The notes: generated by a model not told the origin, from the sequence alone. A stretch of DNA of 64,000 bases from an uncultured Eubacteriales bacterium (GCA_934630515.1 CAKTVV010000002.1:124001-188000), one strand, 5' to 3'. Positions 1 to 8,995 are shown, counted from the first letter of the stretch. Numbers and translations are program-made.

Positions 1-1186
1 CCCGGACCGAGCCCTCCGCCACATCGTACAGGCGGGGGATCAGCTGCACCAGCGAGGATTTCCCCGAGCCGGTGCCGCCTAAGATGCCCACGGTCATGCC
101 GGAGCGTATATTCAAGTCGATATTCGACAGAGCGTATTTTTTCGCCTCGGCGGAATACTTGAACTGCACCCCGTCAAACACCACCGACCCGTCCGCCACG
201 GCGGTCACCGGATCGGCAGGGGAGATCAGCGCCGGCTGTTCATCCAGCACAGCGGCGATACGCTGCACCGACTCGGCGGACATGGTGAGCATCACATACA
301 CCATGGACAGCATCATCAGCTGAATGAGGATCTGCACCCCATAGGTGAGCATGGCGGTGATCTCCCCCACATTGATGAGGGAGCCGCCGGAGGTGATGAT
401 CAGCCGGGAGCCTACCAGCAGCACAAAGATCATGTTGAAATACAGGCACAGCTGCATCAGCGGGGAGTTGAGCGCCACGATGCGCTCCGCCCGGGTGAAA
501 TCCCCCCGGATATCCTCGGCGGCAACGCCGAATTTCCGCTTTTCGTAGTCCTCCCGGGCGAAGCCCTTGACCACCCGCATCCCCCGGACATTCTCCTCGA
601 TGGATTCGTTCAGCCGGTCGTATTTGCGGAATACCCGCCGGAAAGCGGGCATGGCGAACCGCCCGATCAGCATCAGCCCCACCGCCAGCAGGGGGATGAT
701 CACCACAAAGGAGGTAGCCAGCGCCCCGCCCATGAAATACGCCATGAGGATGGAGAAGATCAGCACCAACGGCGCCCGCACGGCAATGCGAATGGACATC
801 ATATACGCCATCTGGGTGTTGGTGACATCCGTGGTCATACGGGTCACCAGTGAGGAGGAGGCGAATTTATCAATATTCTCAAAGGAATAGGTTTGGATCT
901 TGCGGAACAGGTCGCCCCGCAGATTTTTGGCAAAGCCCGCCGCCGCCCGGGCACTGGTGAACCCCGCCAGTCCACCGCAGCACAGAGACAGCGCCGCCAT
1001 CACCACCAGCAGCGCCCCGACCCGGACGATCTCACTCACCGCCGCCCCCGCCTGAAACCGGTTCACCAGCCGGGCGGTGATGAAGGGGATCAGGCACTCG
1101 ATCACCGCCTCCAGCGTGATGAACAGCAGCGTCAGCAGCGTAGGCTTTTTATACTCCCGCACACTGGGGAGCAGTCGCTTGAACAA
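1..1186 (-). CDS. ABC exporter (fused membrane and ATPase domains), 3' end outside window
   Basis: Minus-strand frame running off the left edge. The translation has a type I exporter membrane domain (hydrophobic segments over about residues 15-300, coupling-helix text such as SLVTRMTTDVTNTQ) followed by the start of the nucleotide-binding domain; the Walker A GGTGSGKSS lies near residue 365. Signature and Walker B motifs are cut off. No ATG fits. The best start is TTG at 1186, nine bases after an AGGAAGG site; ATT three bases earlier is the alternative. It resembles the multidrug/lipid exporter half-transporters seen again at 15.8-19.5 kb, so it probably pairs with a second half outside the window. 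Substrate unknown. Confidence 0.9.
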   Translation of the reverse strand, partial: MFKRLLPSVREYKKPTLLTLLFITLEAVIECLIPFITARLVNRFQAGAAVSEIVRVGALLVVMAALSLCCGGLAGFTSARAAAGFAKNLRGDLFRKIQTYSFENIDKFASSSLVTRMTTDVTNTQMAYMMSIRIAVRAPLVLIFSILMAYFMGGALATSFVVIIPLLAVGLMLIGRFAMPAFRRVFRKYDRLNESIEENVRGMRVVKGFAREDYEKRKFGVAAEDIRGDFTRAERIVALNSPLMQLCLYFNMIFVLLVGSRLIITSGGSLINVGEITAMLTYGVQILIQLMMLSMVYVMLTMSAESVQRIAAVLDEQPALISPADPVTAVADGSVVFDGVQFKYSAEAKKYALSNIDLNIRSGMTVGILGGTGSGKSSLVQLIPRLYDVAEGSVR

Positions 1187-1278
1187 AATGATCGACCTTC
1201 CTTTCTTCGGAAAACCATGGAACCATACGGGCCGCCTGTGGCAGAAAGCCCCGCCGCTGCCCGGTCACGTAAATTCTT

Positions 1279-1307
1279 ATTATAAGGTGAAACTGAAAAT
1301 AAGTCAA
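1279..1307 (-). promoter_or_regulatory. Sigma-A-type promoter for the ABC exporter
   Basis: TTGACT (1307-1302) and TATAAT (1284-1279) are separated by 17 bases on the minus strand, about 95 bases before the exporter start. Confidence 0.75.
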
Positions 1308-1509
1308 GAGCTTCTTCTCTGTTCAGCACCATACTGCTGTATACCGTACGGCTTCGGCACAGATTTGGCGAAGTGGATTGAACTCAGTCGAAAAATAGAC
1401 CATAGTATAGTACAAATCTTTGTATCTGTACACGATCTATGTGGAAATACCGTGCATTTTTATGTAAAAGCGGACCGCCCATAGCCTTTTCCGGAATGAG
1501 GATGTTTTT
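1308..1509. other. Intergenic stretch between divergent genes
   Basis: AT-richer than its surroundings. It must hold the plus-strand promoter for the response-regulator fragment, but no convincing -35/-10 pair was found. No RNA gene was recognised. Confidence 0.4.
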
Positions 1510-3468
1510 ATGGAGCCTATGATATGCGACGATCAAACAAGCGAGCTCGAACATATACGGCAGATCGTTTCCGACTACGCCCTGACCCATTCGGAGCTTT
1601 CGCTCACCGTCAAATGCTTCTCCAATCCATTTGACATGCTGGATGCGATAGGCAAAAGCGGCGCTCCCGATATTGCGCTGTTGGATATCTGTATGCCCGG
1701 CATTTTGGGTACCGAGCTCTACCGGGTGTCCGGCGGCGGCGGTCTGGGCAGCACCACGAGTGCGGCGAGGACGATGGCAAGCTGCTCGTCTTATGCCGCG
1801 AACCGCAATTACTACACCAGCTATAAGCGCTTCGCCGCATACGGCACAGAGACGGGACGGGGCGATTATGACAGCGACGGCTTGGGCTGGTACAAGAACG
1901 GGGAAATAGGAAGCGCCGCTTCACGCACGGTGCCGGTCTGCGTTCAGGATCTGAATGCGGACTACTGGAAAAACACGGCGACCGGTCTTTCCTATTATAT
2001 GCAGGTCAAGATCAAGGAGGTAGCCGACGGATATCAGCACATTCAGATCACCCCCGGAGAGGAATTGAATTTGACCTTCTATCCGGAAAGCGGATCATAC
2101 AAGGGCATCTCCGATTTCGATGCTCTGGATCCTGCTGCCTACGCCATGACCATGGAGCATGGCGGCTCCGTGAAAAGCACAAGCTATGCCACCTACTATT
2201 TCCCGTCCGGAGCCGGAGCAACGGCAAGGACGCCCAAGGAAAAATATGTAAAAACAGGATACGGAAATAAAAGTGCGCCGGTCCTTTCCGGCACCCAGGA
2301 GAAGCTCACGGTCGGGTACAGCGGCAGCGGTAGCGACAAATGGATGGAAAAGGAGGAATATCACTACCTCATGCTGCTGGACACCCAAGAGCCCCAGCTG
2401 GTCGCAGTCGCCCCCATGGCGGGCGGGACGTATAAGCTCGGCGATCCCTTTACGGTCTCCCTGATCTTTGACGAGATCGTTGACAGCGTCAACAGCATCC
2501 ATATCAAAAATGTGCAGGTGAATACCACCTGGGGCACCGCCGTCTATGCCGGCGGCGCCAATACCAACGTCCTCTATTTCAAGGGCACGGTAGCGGCTAA
2601 TGCCAGCGGCAGTCTGGCTGTCAACAGCATCACGAATCCAAGCTATATCCGGGACATGTGCAATGGCACCACGACCAAGGTGACCGCCAGCGGCTCGGGC
2701 GCCACCACGGCGACCGTGGATACAGCCATGCCCAATTTCACCGTCACGGCAAACGGCATCACAAACGGCACCGGCAAGGCGACTGTTAGGGTGAATGCGG
2801 ATAAGACAAAGACCACGAGCATGCACTACGCCTGGTCGGATTCAGCGACCGCACCCACGACCGGCTGGGTGGAGCTTTCATCCGGTGAGCTTACGACCGC
2901 AAAAAATGCGGGGCTGCCGCTCTCCATCCGCAAGGAGCCGGGCAGCGGCACCAATAACGGCAAGTGGTATCTTCATGTGAAGGCGACCTACGCCGCCACG
3001 GGAGCTTCGGCATACAAAAACGCCTGTCTTGATTTCGGCACGGCGGCAAGCCCCGCAGCGGGCAGCACGCCGCCGACGCTGACCGTCACGGCAGATAACA
3101 CAAGCTGGGGCACCAACAGAACTATCCGCATTGCGGCGACGGGAGCGCAAACGCTGAAATACCGCAAGGCGGGCGCCGCCTCGTGGACAACGCTCAGCAC
3201 GACGGCAGCAAGCGTGACGGTCCTCGAAAACGGCTATTATACATTTCTGCTGACAGCGGGAGACGTGACGGTCTCAAAAACCGTTTCGGTGGAGAGGATC
3301 GATTGGGAAGACCCGACAGCCTCGATAGGAGAGCGGACGGATAATTCCGTGGAATCACCGAAAAGCGGCGTTTACACAAGGCTCGTGCTGCCGTTCACCT
3401 ATGCCGATGCCCATTCCGGCGTGAAGACCGAGGAGTACAGCTGGACAAACAGCACCGCAGCGCCGTAG
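1510..3468 (+). pseudogene. Chimeric ORF: truncated response-regulator receiver joined to a fragment of a secreted Ig-like protein
   Basis: Residues 1-72 read as an AgrA/LytTR-type receiver domain: acidic pocket ICDD near residue 6 and phosphoacceptor strand LLDICMPGILGTEL. The domain stops in mid-fold around base 1728. The same frame then continues into low-complexity and beta-sandwich text typical of very large secreted Firmicute proteins (for example EPQLVAVAPMAGGTYKLGDPF, then two or three Ig-like modules) that lack their own signal peptide and start. The receiver keeps its start and RBS, but its output domain is missing. The secreted part also ends early, at TAG 3466-3468. A single functional protein of this layout would be unprecedented as far as I know; a deletion or rearrangement junction (or misassembly) is far more likely. 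Confidence 0.75.
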
Positions 3469-3470
3469 GG

Positions 3471-3590
3471 ACGGATCCCCTGCATGCCCCTGCGGGCAGT
3501 GCAACGCTCAGCCTGAGCGGAGCACTTTCCTCCGAAATGACCACGAGCACGAAGATCGGCACGGTCACAGCGACCCTCGTAAACGAATGA
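3471..3590 (+). pseudogene. C-terminal remnant of a small secreted beta-sandwich protein
   Basis: Directly after the stop of the chimera, in another frame, 39 codons read TDPLHAPAGSATLSLSG and on to IGTVTATLVNE, then TGA. The alternating Thr/Val/Leu strand pattern matches C-terminal ends of small secreted proteins that accompany large Ig-like surface proteins in clostridial genomes. It has no start codon or signal peptide, so it is the tail of a lost gene. Family assignment is by pattern only. Confidence 0.5.
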
Positions 3591-3595
3591 TCGCA

Positions 3596-3637
3596 GCGGG
3601 ACACAGGCTGCGTGCCGGCATGCGGCCTGTGTCCCGC
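3596..3637. other. Strong hairpin without T-tract
   Basis: A 13-bp perfect stem (GCGGGACACAGGC / GCCTGTGTCCCGC) follows the remnant at 3590. No U-run follows on the plus strand, so termination would be weak; it may have been the terminator of the lost gene. Confidence 0.5.
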
Positions 3638-3722
3638 AAAGGCGCATCCCGGTTCACCGCCCAACCGGATAAGGCTGAGCGGACAGGACGGATGACCGGA
3701 ATGGTACAGGAGTCTCGAAGCT

Positions 3723-4208
3723 ATGAGGTGTAAAGCCGTTTATTTCTCTGCTGCCGTTTGCATTCTGGCGGTTCTCGGAATGCTCCTGTCCCTCACCCGG
3801 ACGGGGAAAAGCCCGGAGCAAGCCGCATTTGTCCCGCCGCCGTTTGAGACGACGGCGCAAAGCGGCATGCCGGAGACAGCGGATGCAAGCTGGACACAGA
3901 TCTATCGGGACGGAATGGATTTTTCAGCCCATATATGCGGCAACATCGTTTTGCATGGAAATGCAGCCGCCGTGTACTTTACCAACGACGCCGGCAATCA
4001 GGTCTGGTTAAAGCTGCGGATCCTGGATACAGAGGATCGTATTCTTGCCGAAACAGGGCTGTTGAAGTCGAATGAATATGTCCAAACGGTTACATTTGAC
4101 ACCGTCCCCGAAAGCGGGGCGGCCATCAGGCTCAAGATCATGGCGTACAAGCCGGACACCTATTACAGTGCCGGAGCCGCAACGCTGAATACCACGATGG
4201 GAGGATGA
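3723..4208 (+). CDS. Membrane-anchored or secreted small protein, unknown function
   Basis: 161 residues. An N-terminal hydrophobic segment (about 6-23) is followed by a proline/threonine linker and a compact beta-rich domain with conserved-looking phrases VWLKLRILD, ETGLLKSNEYVQTVTFDTVP and IMAYKPDTYYSAG. I recall such proteins beside large Ig-like secreted proteins, but cannot name the family. An AGGAG site lies ten bases before the ATG. It is intact, yet sits between two broken secreted-protein remnants, so it may be an orphaned member of a degraded surface-structure cluster. Confidence 0.6.
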   Translation: MRCKAVYFSAAVCILAVLGMLLSLTRTGKSPEQAAFVPPPFETTAQSGMPETADASWTQIYRDGMDFSAHICGNIVLHGNAAAVYFTNDAGNQVWLKLRILDTEDRILAETGLLKSNEYVQTVTFDTVPESGAAIRLKIMAYKPDTYYSAGAATLNTTMGG

Positions 4209-4212
4209 AGCG

Positions 4213-4374
4213 ATGAAAAAAATAGCTGTTTGCATTGCCGCCGTTATCCTGTCCGTTTTTTGCTCCGTACCGGCGGCTGCCGCCGGGCACGAGCTGCCGG
4301 AGGAAACGGCATCCAGTAAAATGACCGTATCCCCGCTCCGAACCGGAAACGGCGATACCCATCGTCGTAAATGA
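4213..4374 (+). pseudogene. Truncated signal-peptide ORF
   Basis: 53 codons starting four bases after the previous stop. The first 22 residues are a clean Sec signal peptide (MKKIAVCIAAVILSVFCSVP, AAA cleavage region), then GHELPEETASSKMTV and an abrupt stop. A different frame from about 4330 gives EPETAIPIVVNDRAQNFS and then also stops, which suggests a frameshift near 4330 plus loss of the rest. It is probably the 5' stump of a secreted gene like the one whose tail survives at 3471-3590. Confidence 0.55.
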
Positions 4375-4522
4375 CAGGGCGCAAAACTTCTCGTGAGCAA
4401 TGTTCGTCGTCCTATAACAAGATATCGGGCGCAATTTGCCGCTAAGTCCCGGAAAAGCCCGCTATTTGGCGCCGGAGAATGGAAAAGCTCCCTTTTCGTA
4501 ACCCTTTTCACGGATTCAGAGG
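4375..4522. other. Short intergenic stretch, nothing recognised
   Basis: No RNA, repeat or convincing coding frame seen. Confidence 0.4.
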
Positions 4523-4551
4523 TTGACAATTATATCCATTTGTGCTAAAAT
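4523..4551 (+). promoter_or_regulatory. Sigma-A-type promoter for the DUF6514-like gene
   Basis: TTGACA (4523-4528), 17-base spacer, TAAAAT (4546-4551), 43 bases before the ATG at 4595. Confidence 0.85.
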
Positions 4552-4594
4552 TCGGAAAGTATGAAAATTTCATATCCATAGGAGGCGGATCTGA

Positions 4595-4861
4595 ATGAGC
4601 GATATGTCCGAATGCGCCGGAGAGATGGCACGATTACAGGTGGCGGTGCTGTGCGGGACGTGCCAGACCCCGGGCGCACCGCCGAAGCCGGTCTACGGCT
4701 TACAGGTTGAGAGCGATTCTCATCACTGGTGCTGGCAAGATCTGGATGTGGATCGCCGACGGGTTGAAACGTTGGCACACCGATTGGAGGAAATGAATCC
4801 GGAGCCGTGCCATCTGGAAGATATTATTCGGGATTTTGTATTGGAGCCATATTTGCTGTGA
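4595..4861 (+). CDS. Small cytosolic protein, DUF6514-like
   Basis: 88 residues, preceded by AGGAGG (4580-4585) nine bases from the ATG. There is no signal peptide or membrane segment. The phrase pattern VYGLQVES, DLDVDRRRVETLAHRLEEMNPEP and HLEDIIRDFVLEPYL fits the small clostridial DUF6514 family as I remember it; function unknown. It has its own strong promoter and terminator, so it is a monocistronic unit standing apart from the broken cluster upstream. Confidence 0.7.
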   Translation: MSDMSECAGEMARLQVAVLCGTCQTPGAPPKPVYGLQVESDSHHWCWQDLDVDRRRVETLAHRLEEMNPEPCHLEDIIRDFVLEPYLL

Positions 4862-4864
4862 CGT

Positions 4865-4910
4865 CTATCTGTCTGGGAGCGTGCGTCTGCCCGGATAGGT
4901 AGTTTTTTTT
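4865..4910 (+). terminator. Rho-independent terminator
   Basis: A 13-bp stem with three wobble pairs (arms 4865-4877 and 4890-4902) is followed by eight T's, four bases after the stop at 4861. Confidence 0.85.
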
Positions 4911-5201
4911 GTCTTAAAACGCCGTATTTGCTCTCCTATAAGTACAATACAGCAAAAGTATAACTACATGTAATTTTCCACACTGTTTCCGGGACAGCCA
5001 CCGGCTCCTGCGCATGACGAAAAGCGATCTCCCCCTCCACCGGAAACGGCAGCCACAACGTCGGGCGGGGCCGGTACTGTCCCCAGTCCGCCGGACGGCG
5101 GATACACCCTTGGCCATAGGCGGCATATCTGCCCGCTCCCCCCCCTGCTTTTTGCTTCCCTGCTGTTTTTACGCCGGGAAAATAACCCGTCCACAAGCAG
5201 C
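4911..5201. other. Intergenic stretch between convergent units
   Basis: About 290 bases. A short minus-strand frame around 4940-5130 gives a loosely protein-like phrase (RPTLWLPFPVEGEIAFRHAQE) without start or RBS. It could be a gene remnant or chance. Nothing else recognised. Confidence 0.3.
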
Positions 5202-5231
5202 AAAAAGGGCGACTGCTGTCTGCAGCCGCCC
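5202..5231 (-). terminator. Rho-independent terminator of the tryptophan-transporter operon
   Basis: On the minus strand GGGCGGCTGC and GCAGTCGCCC form a 10-bp stem with one wobble, followed by TTTTT, 24 bases after the ATPase stop. Confidence 0.9.
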
Positions 5232-5255
5232 CGTGGTGTCGGTTCTTATATGAGT

Positions 5256-6029
5256 TTAGTTTCCGCATTCGATGCTGATGGTGTTGAACTGCTCCAGCAG
5301 CTGATCCACCGTCGCCTGTCGCTTGGCGTCTCCCGCCAGATCCAGCACCGCCTGTCCCTGATGCATCATCAGCAGCCGGTCGCCGTATTCCACAGCAAAC
5401 CGCAGATTGTGGGTCACCATCAAGGTGGTGACCCCTTTTTCTGCCACCAGCCGCCCGGTCAGCTCCATGACCGTCTCGCTGGATCGGGGATCCAGCGCCG
5501 CCGTATGCTCGTCCAGCAGCAGCAGATCAATATCGTTCATCGTAGCGATCACCAGCGCCAGCGCCTGCCGCTGTCCGCCGGACAGGCTGCCTACCGCCAC
5601 GCCCAGCCGTCCCTCCAGCCCCATATGGCAGCGGGACAGCAGCTCCTGATAGTATTCCCGGCGGCGGGGATTGATGGCACGCCCCAGCGAGTAGGCACGT
5701 CCCTTATTATCCGCCAGCGCCATATTCTCCAGGATCGTCAGATCGGCGCAGGTGCCCTTTTGCGGATCCTGAAACACCCGTCCGATGCGGCGTGCCCGCT
5801 TATGCTCCGACCAGCCGGTGATGTCCGTCTCGTTGGCATAGATATGCCCGCCGTCCGGCAGCAGAGTGCCGCTGATGAGGTTGAGCATGGTGGTCTTGCC
5901 GCTGCCGTTGGAGCCGACCACCGACACAAAGGAGCCGTCCGCCACCGTTAGGTTAAAATCGGTAAACAACCGATTTTCGTCGGGTGTGCCGGGCTTAAAG
6001 ACCTTTTCGATATGTTCCAGCCGGATCAT
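5256..6029 (-). CDS. trpZ: ABC importer ATPase subunit, TrpZ-like
   Basis: 257 residues. Walker A GSNGSGKTT (39-47), signature LSGGQRQ near 152, Walker B LLLLDEHTAALD near 173, switch His in VTHNLR. This is the COG1101 type found with ABC_sub_bind lipoproteins. The start overlaps the permease stop by four bases (ATGA), so translation is probably coupled. It would energise uptake through the neighbouring permease and lipoprotein. The tryptophan assignment rests on the T-box upstream of the operon, not on the protein itself. A terminator follows. Confidence 0.85.
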   Translation of the reverse strand: MIRLEHIEKVFKPGTPDENRLFTDFNLTVADGSFVSVVGSNGSGKTTMLNLISGTLLPDGGHIYANETDITGWSEHKRARRIGRVFQDPQKGTCADLTILENMALADNKGRAYSLGRAINPRRREYYQELLSRCHMGLEGRLGVAVGSLSGGQRQALALVIATMNDIDLLLLDEHTAALDPRSSETVMELTGRLVAEKGVTTLMVTHNLRFAVEYGDRLLMMHQGQAVLDLAGDAKRQATVDQLLEQFNTISIECGN

Positions 6030-6949
6030 GCCGCCACCCGCTTTCCTTTTTTCTTTACGGAGCTGAGCACCAGCGCCACCGTGAACAGCACCGCCATCAG
6101 CAGCTTATTGTAGGCGGAGGGCAGCCCCACCGCCGACGCCAGCACCAGACACGCCTGATACAGGACCGAGCCGAGGATCACCTGAGTGGTGGGGCGCAGC
6201 AGCCGCACCCGTCCGAACAGGGACAGTCCGATGATCACCGACGCCAGCCCGATGACGATCATACCCAACCCCATATCCTGCGTGGCGCTGCCCCGGCTCT
6301 GGACGATGAGCGCCCCCGCCACGGCGGCGTAGCCATTGCCGATGGCAAGCCCCAGAATTTTGCTCTGCCCGGGATCTCGTCCCAGCATGGTGACGTATTG
6401 GGCGTTATTACCGGCGGCCCGCAGCAGCAGACCGCACTTGGTCTTGAAGAACAGATCCATTAACACCTTAAACAGCACCGCCACCACCAGAAACACCACC
6501 AGCCGGCGCACATAGAACCCATTCACCACCTTGGGAAGCAAGGCGGCGGGAAATGCCGTCAGCAGGGTGTTCCGTCCGGTCATCATCACCTGTGCGCTGC
6601 CCATCGCCTTCAGGTCGCCGCCGTTGATCAGGGCGGCGGTGACCAGATTGACGGAGATCAGCCCGGTGGATACCAAAATCCCGCACAGCAGCGGGCGGAT
6701 ATGCAGCTTGACATGCAGCAGCCCGGTGACGGCGCCAGCCGCCGCCCCCGCCAGCAGCGCCGCCAGCAGCGCCAGATAGGGGGTGATGTGGTTGCACAGA
6801 AGGCTGAACACCAGCCCGCCGGTCAGCACCGTCCCCTCCACCGACAGGTCGGGGAAATCCAGCGTGCTGTAGGATACATAAAATCCCATCGCCAGCAGGG
6901 AATACATCAACCCATCGGACAGAAATATGCTCAGATAGTTGAGAAGCAT
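6026..6949 (-). CDS. trpY: ABC importer permease, TrpY-like
   Basis: 307 residues, about eight hydrophobic segments and a basic C-terminus (KKKGKR). Family COG4120, related to branched-chain amino acid permeases; phrases LDFPDLSVEGTVLTGG and LRAAGNNAQYVTMLGRDP are typical. It lies between the lipoprotein gene (70-base gap with a hairpin) and the ATPase gene (4-base overlap). It forms the membrane channel of the inferred tryptophan importer. Confidence 0.85.
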   Translation of the reverse strand: MLLNYLSIFLSDGLMYSLLAMGFYVSYSTLDFPDLSVEGTVLTGGLVFSLLCNHITPYLALLAALLAGAAAGAVTGLLHVKLHIRPLLCGILVSTGLISVNLVTAALINGGDLKAMGSAQVMMTGRNTLLTAFPAALLPKVVNGFYVRRLVVFLVVAVLFKVLMDLFFKTKCGLLLRAAGNNAQYVTMLGRDPGQSKILGLAIGNGYAAVAGALIVQSRGSATQDMGLGMIVIGLASVIIGLSLFGRVRLLRPTTQVILGSVLYQACLVLASAVGLPSAYNKLLMAVLFTVALVLSSVKKKGKRVAA

Positions 6950-6976
6950 GACATTTTCTCCTTTTCAGCAAGGTGA

Positions 6977-7002
6977 GCACCGGCGGAGCGTCCCGCCGGT
7001 GC
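6977..7002. other. Intercistronic hairpin
   Basis: A perfect 10-bp stem (GCACCGGCGG / CCGCCGGTGC, 6-base loop) sits between the lipoprotein stop and the permease start, without a T-tract. Such hairpins often protect the upstream binding-protein message and lower downstream expression; that role is inferred. Confidence 0.55.
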
Positions 7003-7019
7003 CCGGTTGCCGTAGTGGC

Positions 7020-8006
7020 TTATTGCTTCGTGGTGACCTTTTCCGCATCGGCATACTGGTCGGGGATGGTCAGACCCAGCGCCGTCACCACATCGGTGTT
7101 GATGACCGGGGTCGCCTCGGTGATGGACTCCACCGCCATCGTGGCGGGCTTCGCCTCACCCTTCAGCACCCGCACCGCCATGTTGCCGGTGGTCTTGCCC
7201 AGCGCCACATAGTCGATGGACATGGAAGCCAGGCACCCGTTGGACACCTGCTCCACCTCGCTGCCGTAGACCGGGATCTTCGCCGCACCGGCGGCATCCA
7301 GCACCACGTTCAGATTTTCCACTACGTTGTTATCGGTGAAGTTGTTGATGCAGTCCACCTTGCCCGCCAGCGCCGCGGCCGCCGCCGGAATATCCGAGGC
7401 ATTTTGCACACCGGTGGCTTCAATGGCGATGCCCTGCTTATCGCACAGCTCCTGCATCCGCTTGAGGTTGGAGAGGGAGTTCTGCTCGCTGGTGGTATAG
7501 AGAATGCCGATGGATTTGGCGGTGGGCTGCATAGCCTTGATCAGCTCCACCTGCGCCGCCAGATCCAGCACATCGCTGGTGCCGGTGCAGTTGCCGCCGG
7601 GGGCGTTCATATCCTTTACCAGATCCTCTGCCACCGGGTCGGAGACTGCGCAGAAGATGAGGGGAATATCCGTGCCCTCCACCGCCGCATAGGCGGCGGT
7701 CGCCGCCGGGGTGGCGATTGCCACAATCAGGTCGCAGCCCTTGCCCACCATATTCTGGGCGAAGGTGCTGCAATCCGCCGCCGCTGAGCTGCTGGAGCCG
7801 ATCTGCCGCTCCACGGTGTAGTCCAGCCCGGAGGCCTCCAGCGCCTGCACCACACCCTCATAGCAGTTACCCAGCGAGGGGTGGCTCATATACTGGATGA
7901 TACCGATTTTCAGGGTTTCCTTTTTCTGGCTGCCGCAGCCCACAAGCCCCAGCGCCAACAGCGCCCCGCACAGAACAAATGCCAACACACGCATATACTT
8001 TTTCAT
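7020..8006 (-). CDS. trpX: Substrate-binding lipoprotein (ABC_sub_bind), TrpX-like
   Basis: 328 residues. Signal peptide with lipobox LVGC (Cys24), then KIGIIQYMSHPSLGNCYEGV, the beginning of an ABC_sub_bind (PF04392/COG2984) periplasmic-type fold. Binding-protein phrases include PAATAAYAAVEGTDIPLIFCAVSDPV and DNNVVENLNVVLDAAGAAKIPVYGSE. The start chosen is the ATG at 8006, seven bases after AAAGAGGT; upstream in-frame ATGs lack an RBS and would hide the signal peptide. First gene of the operon, directly behind a T-box leader with a Trp specifier, hence TrpX. Confidence 0.88.
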   Translation of the reverse strand: MKKYMRVLAFVLCGALLALGLVGCGSQKKETLKIGIIQYMSHPSLGNCYEGVVQALEASGLDYTVERQIGSSSSAAADCSTFAQNMVGKGCDLIVAIATPAATAAYAAVEGTDIPLIFCAVSDPVAEDLVKDMNAPGGNCTGTSDVLDLAAQVELIKAMQPTAKSIGILYTTSEQNSLSNLKRMQELCDKQGIAIEATGVQNASDIPAAAAALAGKVDCINNFTDNNVVENLNVVLDAAGAAKIPVYGSEVEQVSNGCLASMSIDYVALGKTTGNMAVRVLKGEAKPATMAVESITEATPVINTDVVTALGLTIPDQYADAEKVTTKQ

Positions 8007-8130
8007 TTGAATTACCTCTTTCATACTTGACAACAGATGTTTACGGGCGGACGGAAAATCGGGATGGAGCGACGCCATCGCCGCCCCGGTTTCTGTGCTT
8101 TCATCGCTCTCACTCCTTCAAAAATCATAC

Positions 8131-8425
8131 AAAAAACGCCTGTCTCAACATCTCTGTTGGGACAGGCGTTATAAACAAACCTGCGGTACCACCCGACTTC
8201 GCCGGAACCATCTCACGCTCCGACGCACTCTTCCATGCACCTCATGATGCACGCTCCCTTTATAACGGGTGGAGATCCCGGCGCCCCTACCGACCGCACA
8301 GCGGTGTTCGGTTTGCCCTCCCGAGCCCATTCGCCACCGCCGCTGTCATCGCAATCTCACCGCCTGCGATTCTCTTGGCACAGCCCTGCCTGTGGGTACT
8401 CACTCTCGGTCAAAGGTTTTGCTTT
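8131..8425 (-). ncRNA. T-box riboswitch, tryptophan specifier (UGG)
   Basis: Read on the minus strand, a Stem I base pairs CCGAG with CTCGG. The 5' side of the internal loop carries AGTGAGTA and the 3' side GAATGGG; the specifier codon TGG is at 8329-8327. The conserved T-box GGGTGGTACCGCAGG is at 8194-8180. The terminator hairpin AACGCCTGTC / GACAGGCGTT with a T-run is at 8170-8131. Uncharged tRNA-Trp should favour the antiterminator and so transcription of the importer genes that follow. Confidence 0.93.
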
Positions 8426-8431
8426 TTTCAC

Positions 8432-8460
8432 AGTATAGCGTGCTAAAGCGGATTTGTCAA
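8432..8460 (-). promoter_or_regulatory. Promoter of the T-box/trpXYZ operon
   Basis: TTGACA (8460-8455), 17-base spacer, TATACT (8437-8432) on the minus strand; the leader starts a few bases later. Confidence 0.92.
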
Positions 8461-8468
8461 CACCTTTT

Positions 8469-8933
8469 TCAAAATTTTTCAGATTTTTTTGTCGAAAGGC
8501 GGCGGGGGGCATATTGCTGGATCCAGCCCTCGATCTCCGGGGTACGGGGAATGTTGGCGGTGCGATACAGGCGGCACCGGGTGGGGAAATACCCGATCTC
8601 GTATTCTCCCCGGCGGGTGGGCAGGTTGAATTTCTGCCGTCCGGGCAGCGTCGGAGATGTCTCATAGGCACCCCGCAGCTCCAGCAGCGTCATCGCCTCC
8701 CACCGCAGAAACGGCCGGTACCCGAAGCAGTAGCCCACGGTGATCCCCTCCTCGGTGAAGCGATACCACACCGGAAACACCACCGCATAGCCCAAGGCTA
8801 TGCAGCCGCCGGCGACGATCAGCCCGATCGCCAGCCCTCGCCCGGTGTCCAGCGTGGACACCCCCATAAAGATCAGCAGCGCCGCCATACCGAGCACCAG
8901 AAACCAATGCACGCTGACACGGGTCTTACGCAT
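8469..8933 (-). CDS. Membrane protein with PH-like domain
   Basis: 154 residues. Two adjacent transmembrane helices (about 9-27 and 35-55), then a soluble domain with YRFTEEGITVGYCFGYRPFLRWEAMTLLEL, the strand-rich pattern of bacterial PH-like/YdbS-type domains. A GGGAGGG site precedes the ATG and a promoter lies 34 bases upstream. It is monocistronic; its 3' end almost touches the T-box promoter. Function unknown; bacterial PH-like membrane proteins are often stress-associated, but nothing here shows that. Confidence 0.75.
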   Translation of the reverse strand: MRKTRVSVHWFLVLGMAALLIFMGVSTLDTGRGLAIGLIVAGGCIALGYAVVFPVWYRFTEEGITVGYCFGYRPFLRWEAMTLLELRGAYETSPTLPGRQKFNLPTRRGEYEIGYFPTRCRLYRTANIPRTPEIEGWIQQYAPRRLSTKKSEKF

Positions 8934-8966
8934 AGCTTTCCCTCCCGAGAGTCCTGTTTGTTTGGT

Positions 8967-8995
8967 ATTATACCACAGATACCGAAAAGTAGCAA
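8967..8995 (-). promoter_or_regulatory. Sigma-A-type promoter for the PH-like membrane protein
   Basis: TTGCTA (8995-8990), 17-base spacer, TATAAT (8972-8967) on the minus strand. Confidence 0.8.

Noticed and set aside
1707..1719. GGTACCGAGCTC next to the chimera junction resembles a cloning-vector polylinker.
   Set aside because: It encodes Gly-Thr-Glu-Leu in the receiver-domain register (PGILGTEL), and flanking bases do not continue as vector sequence.
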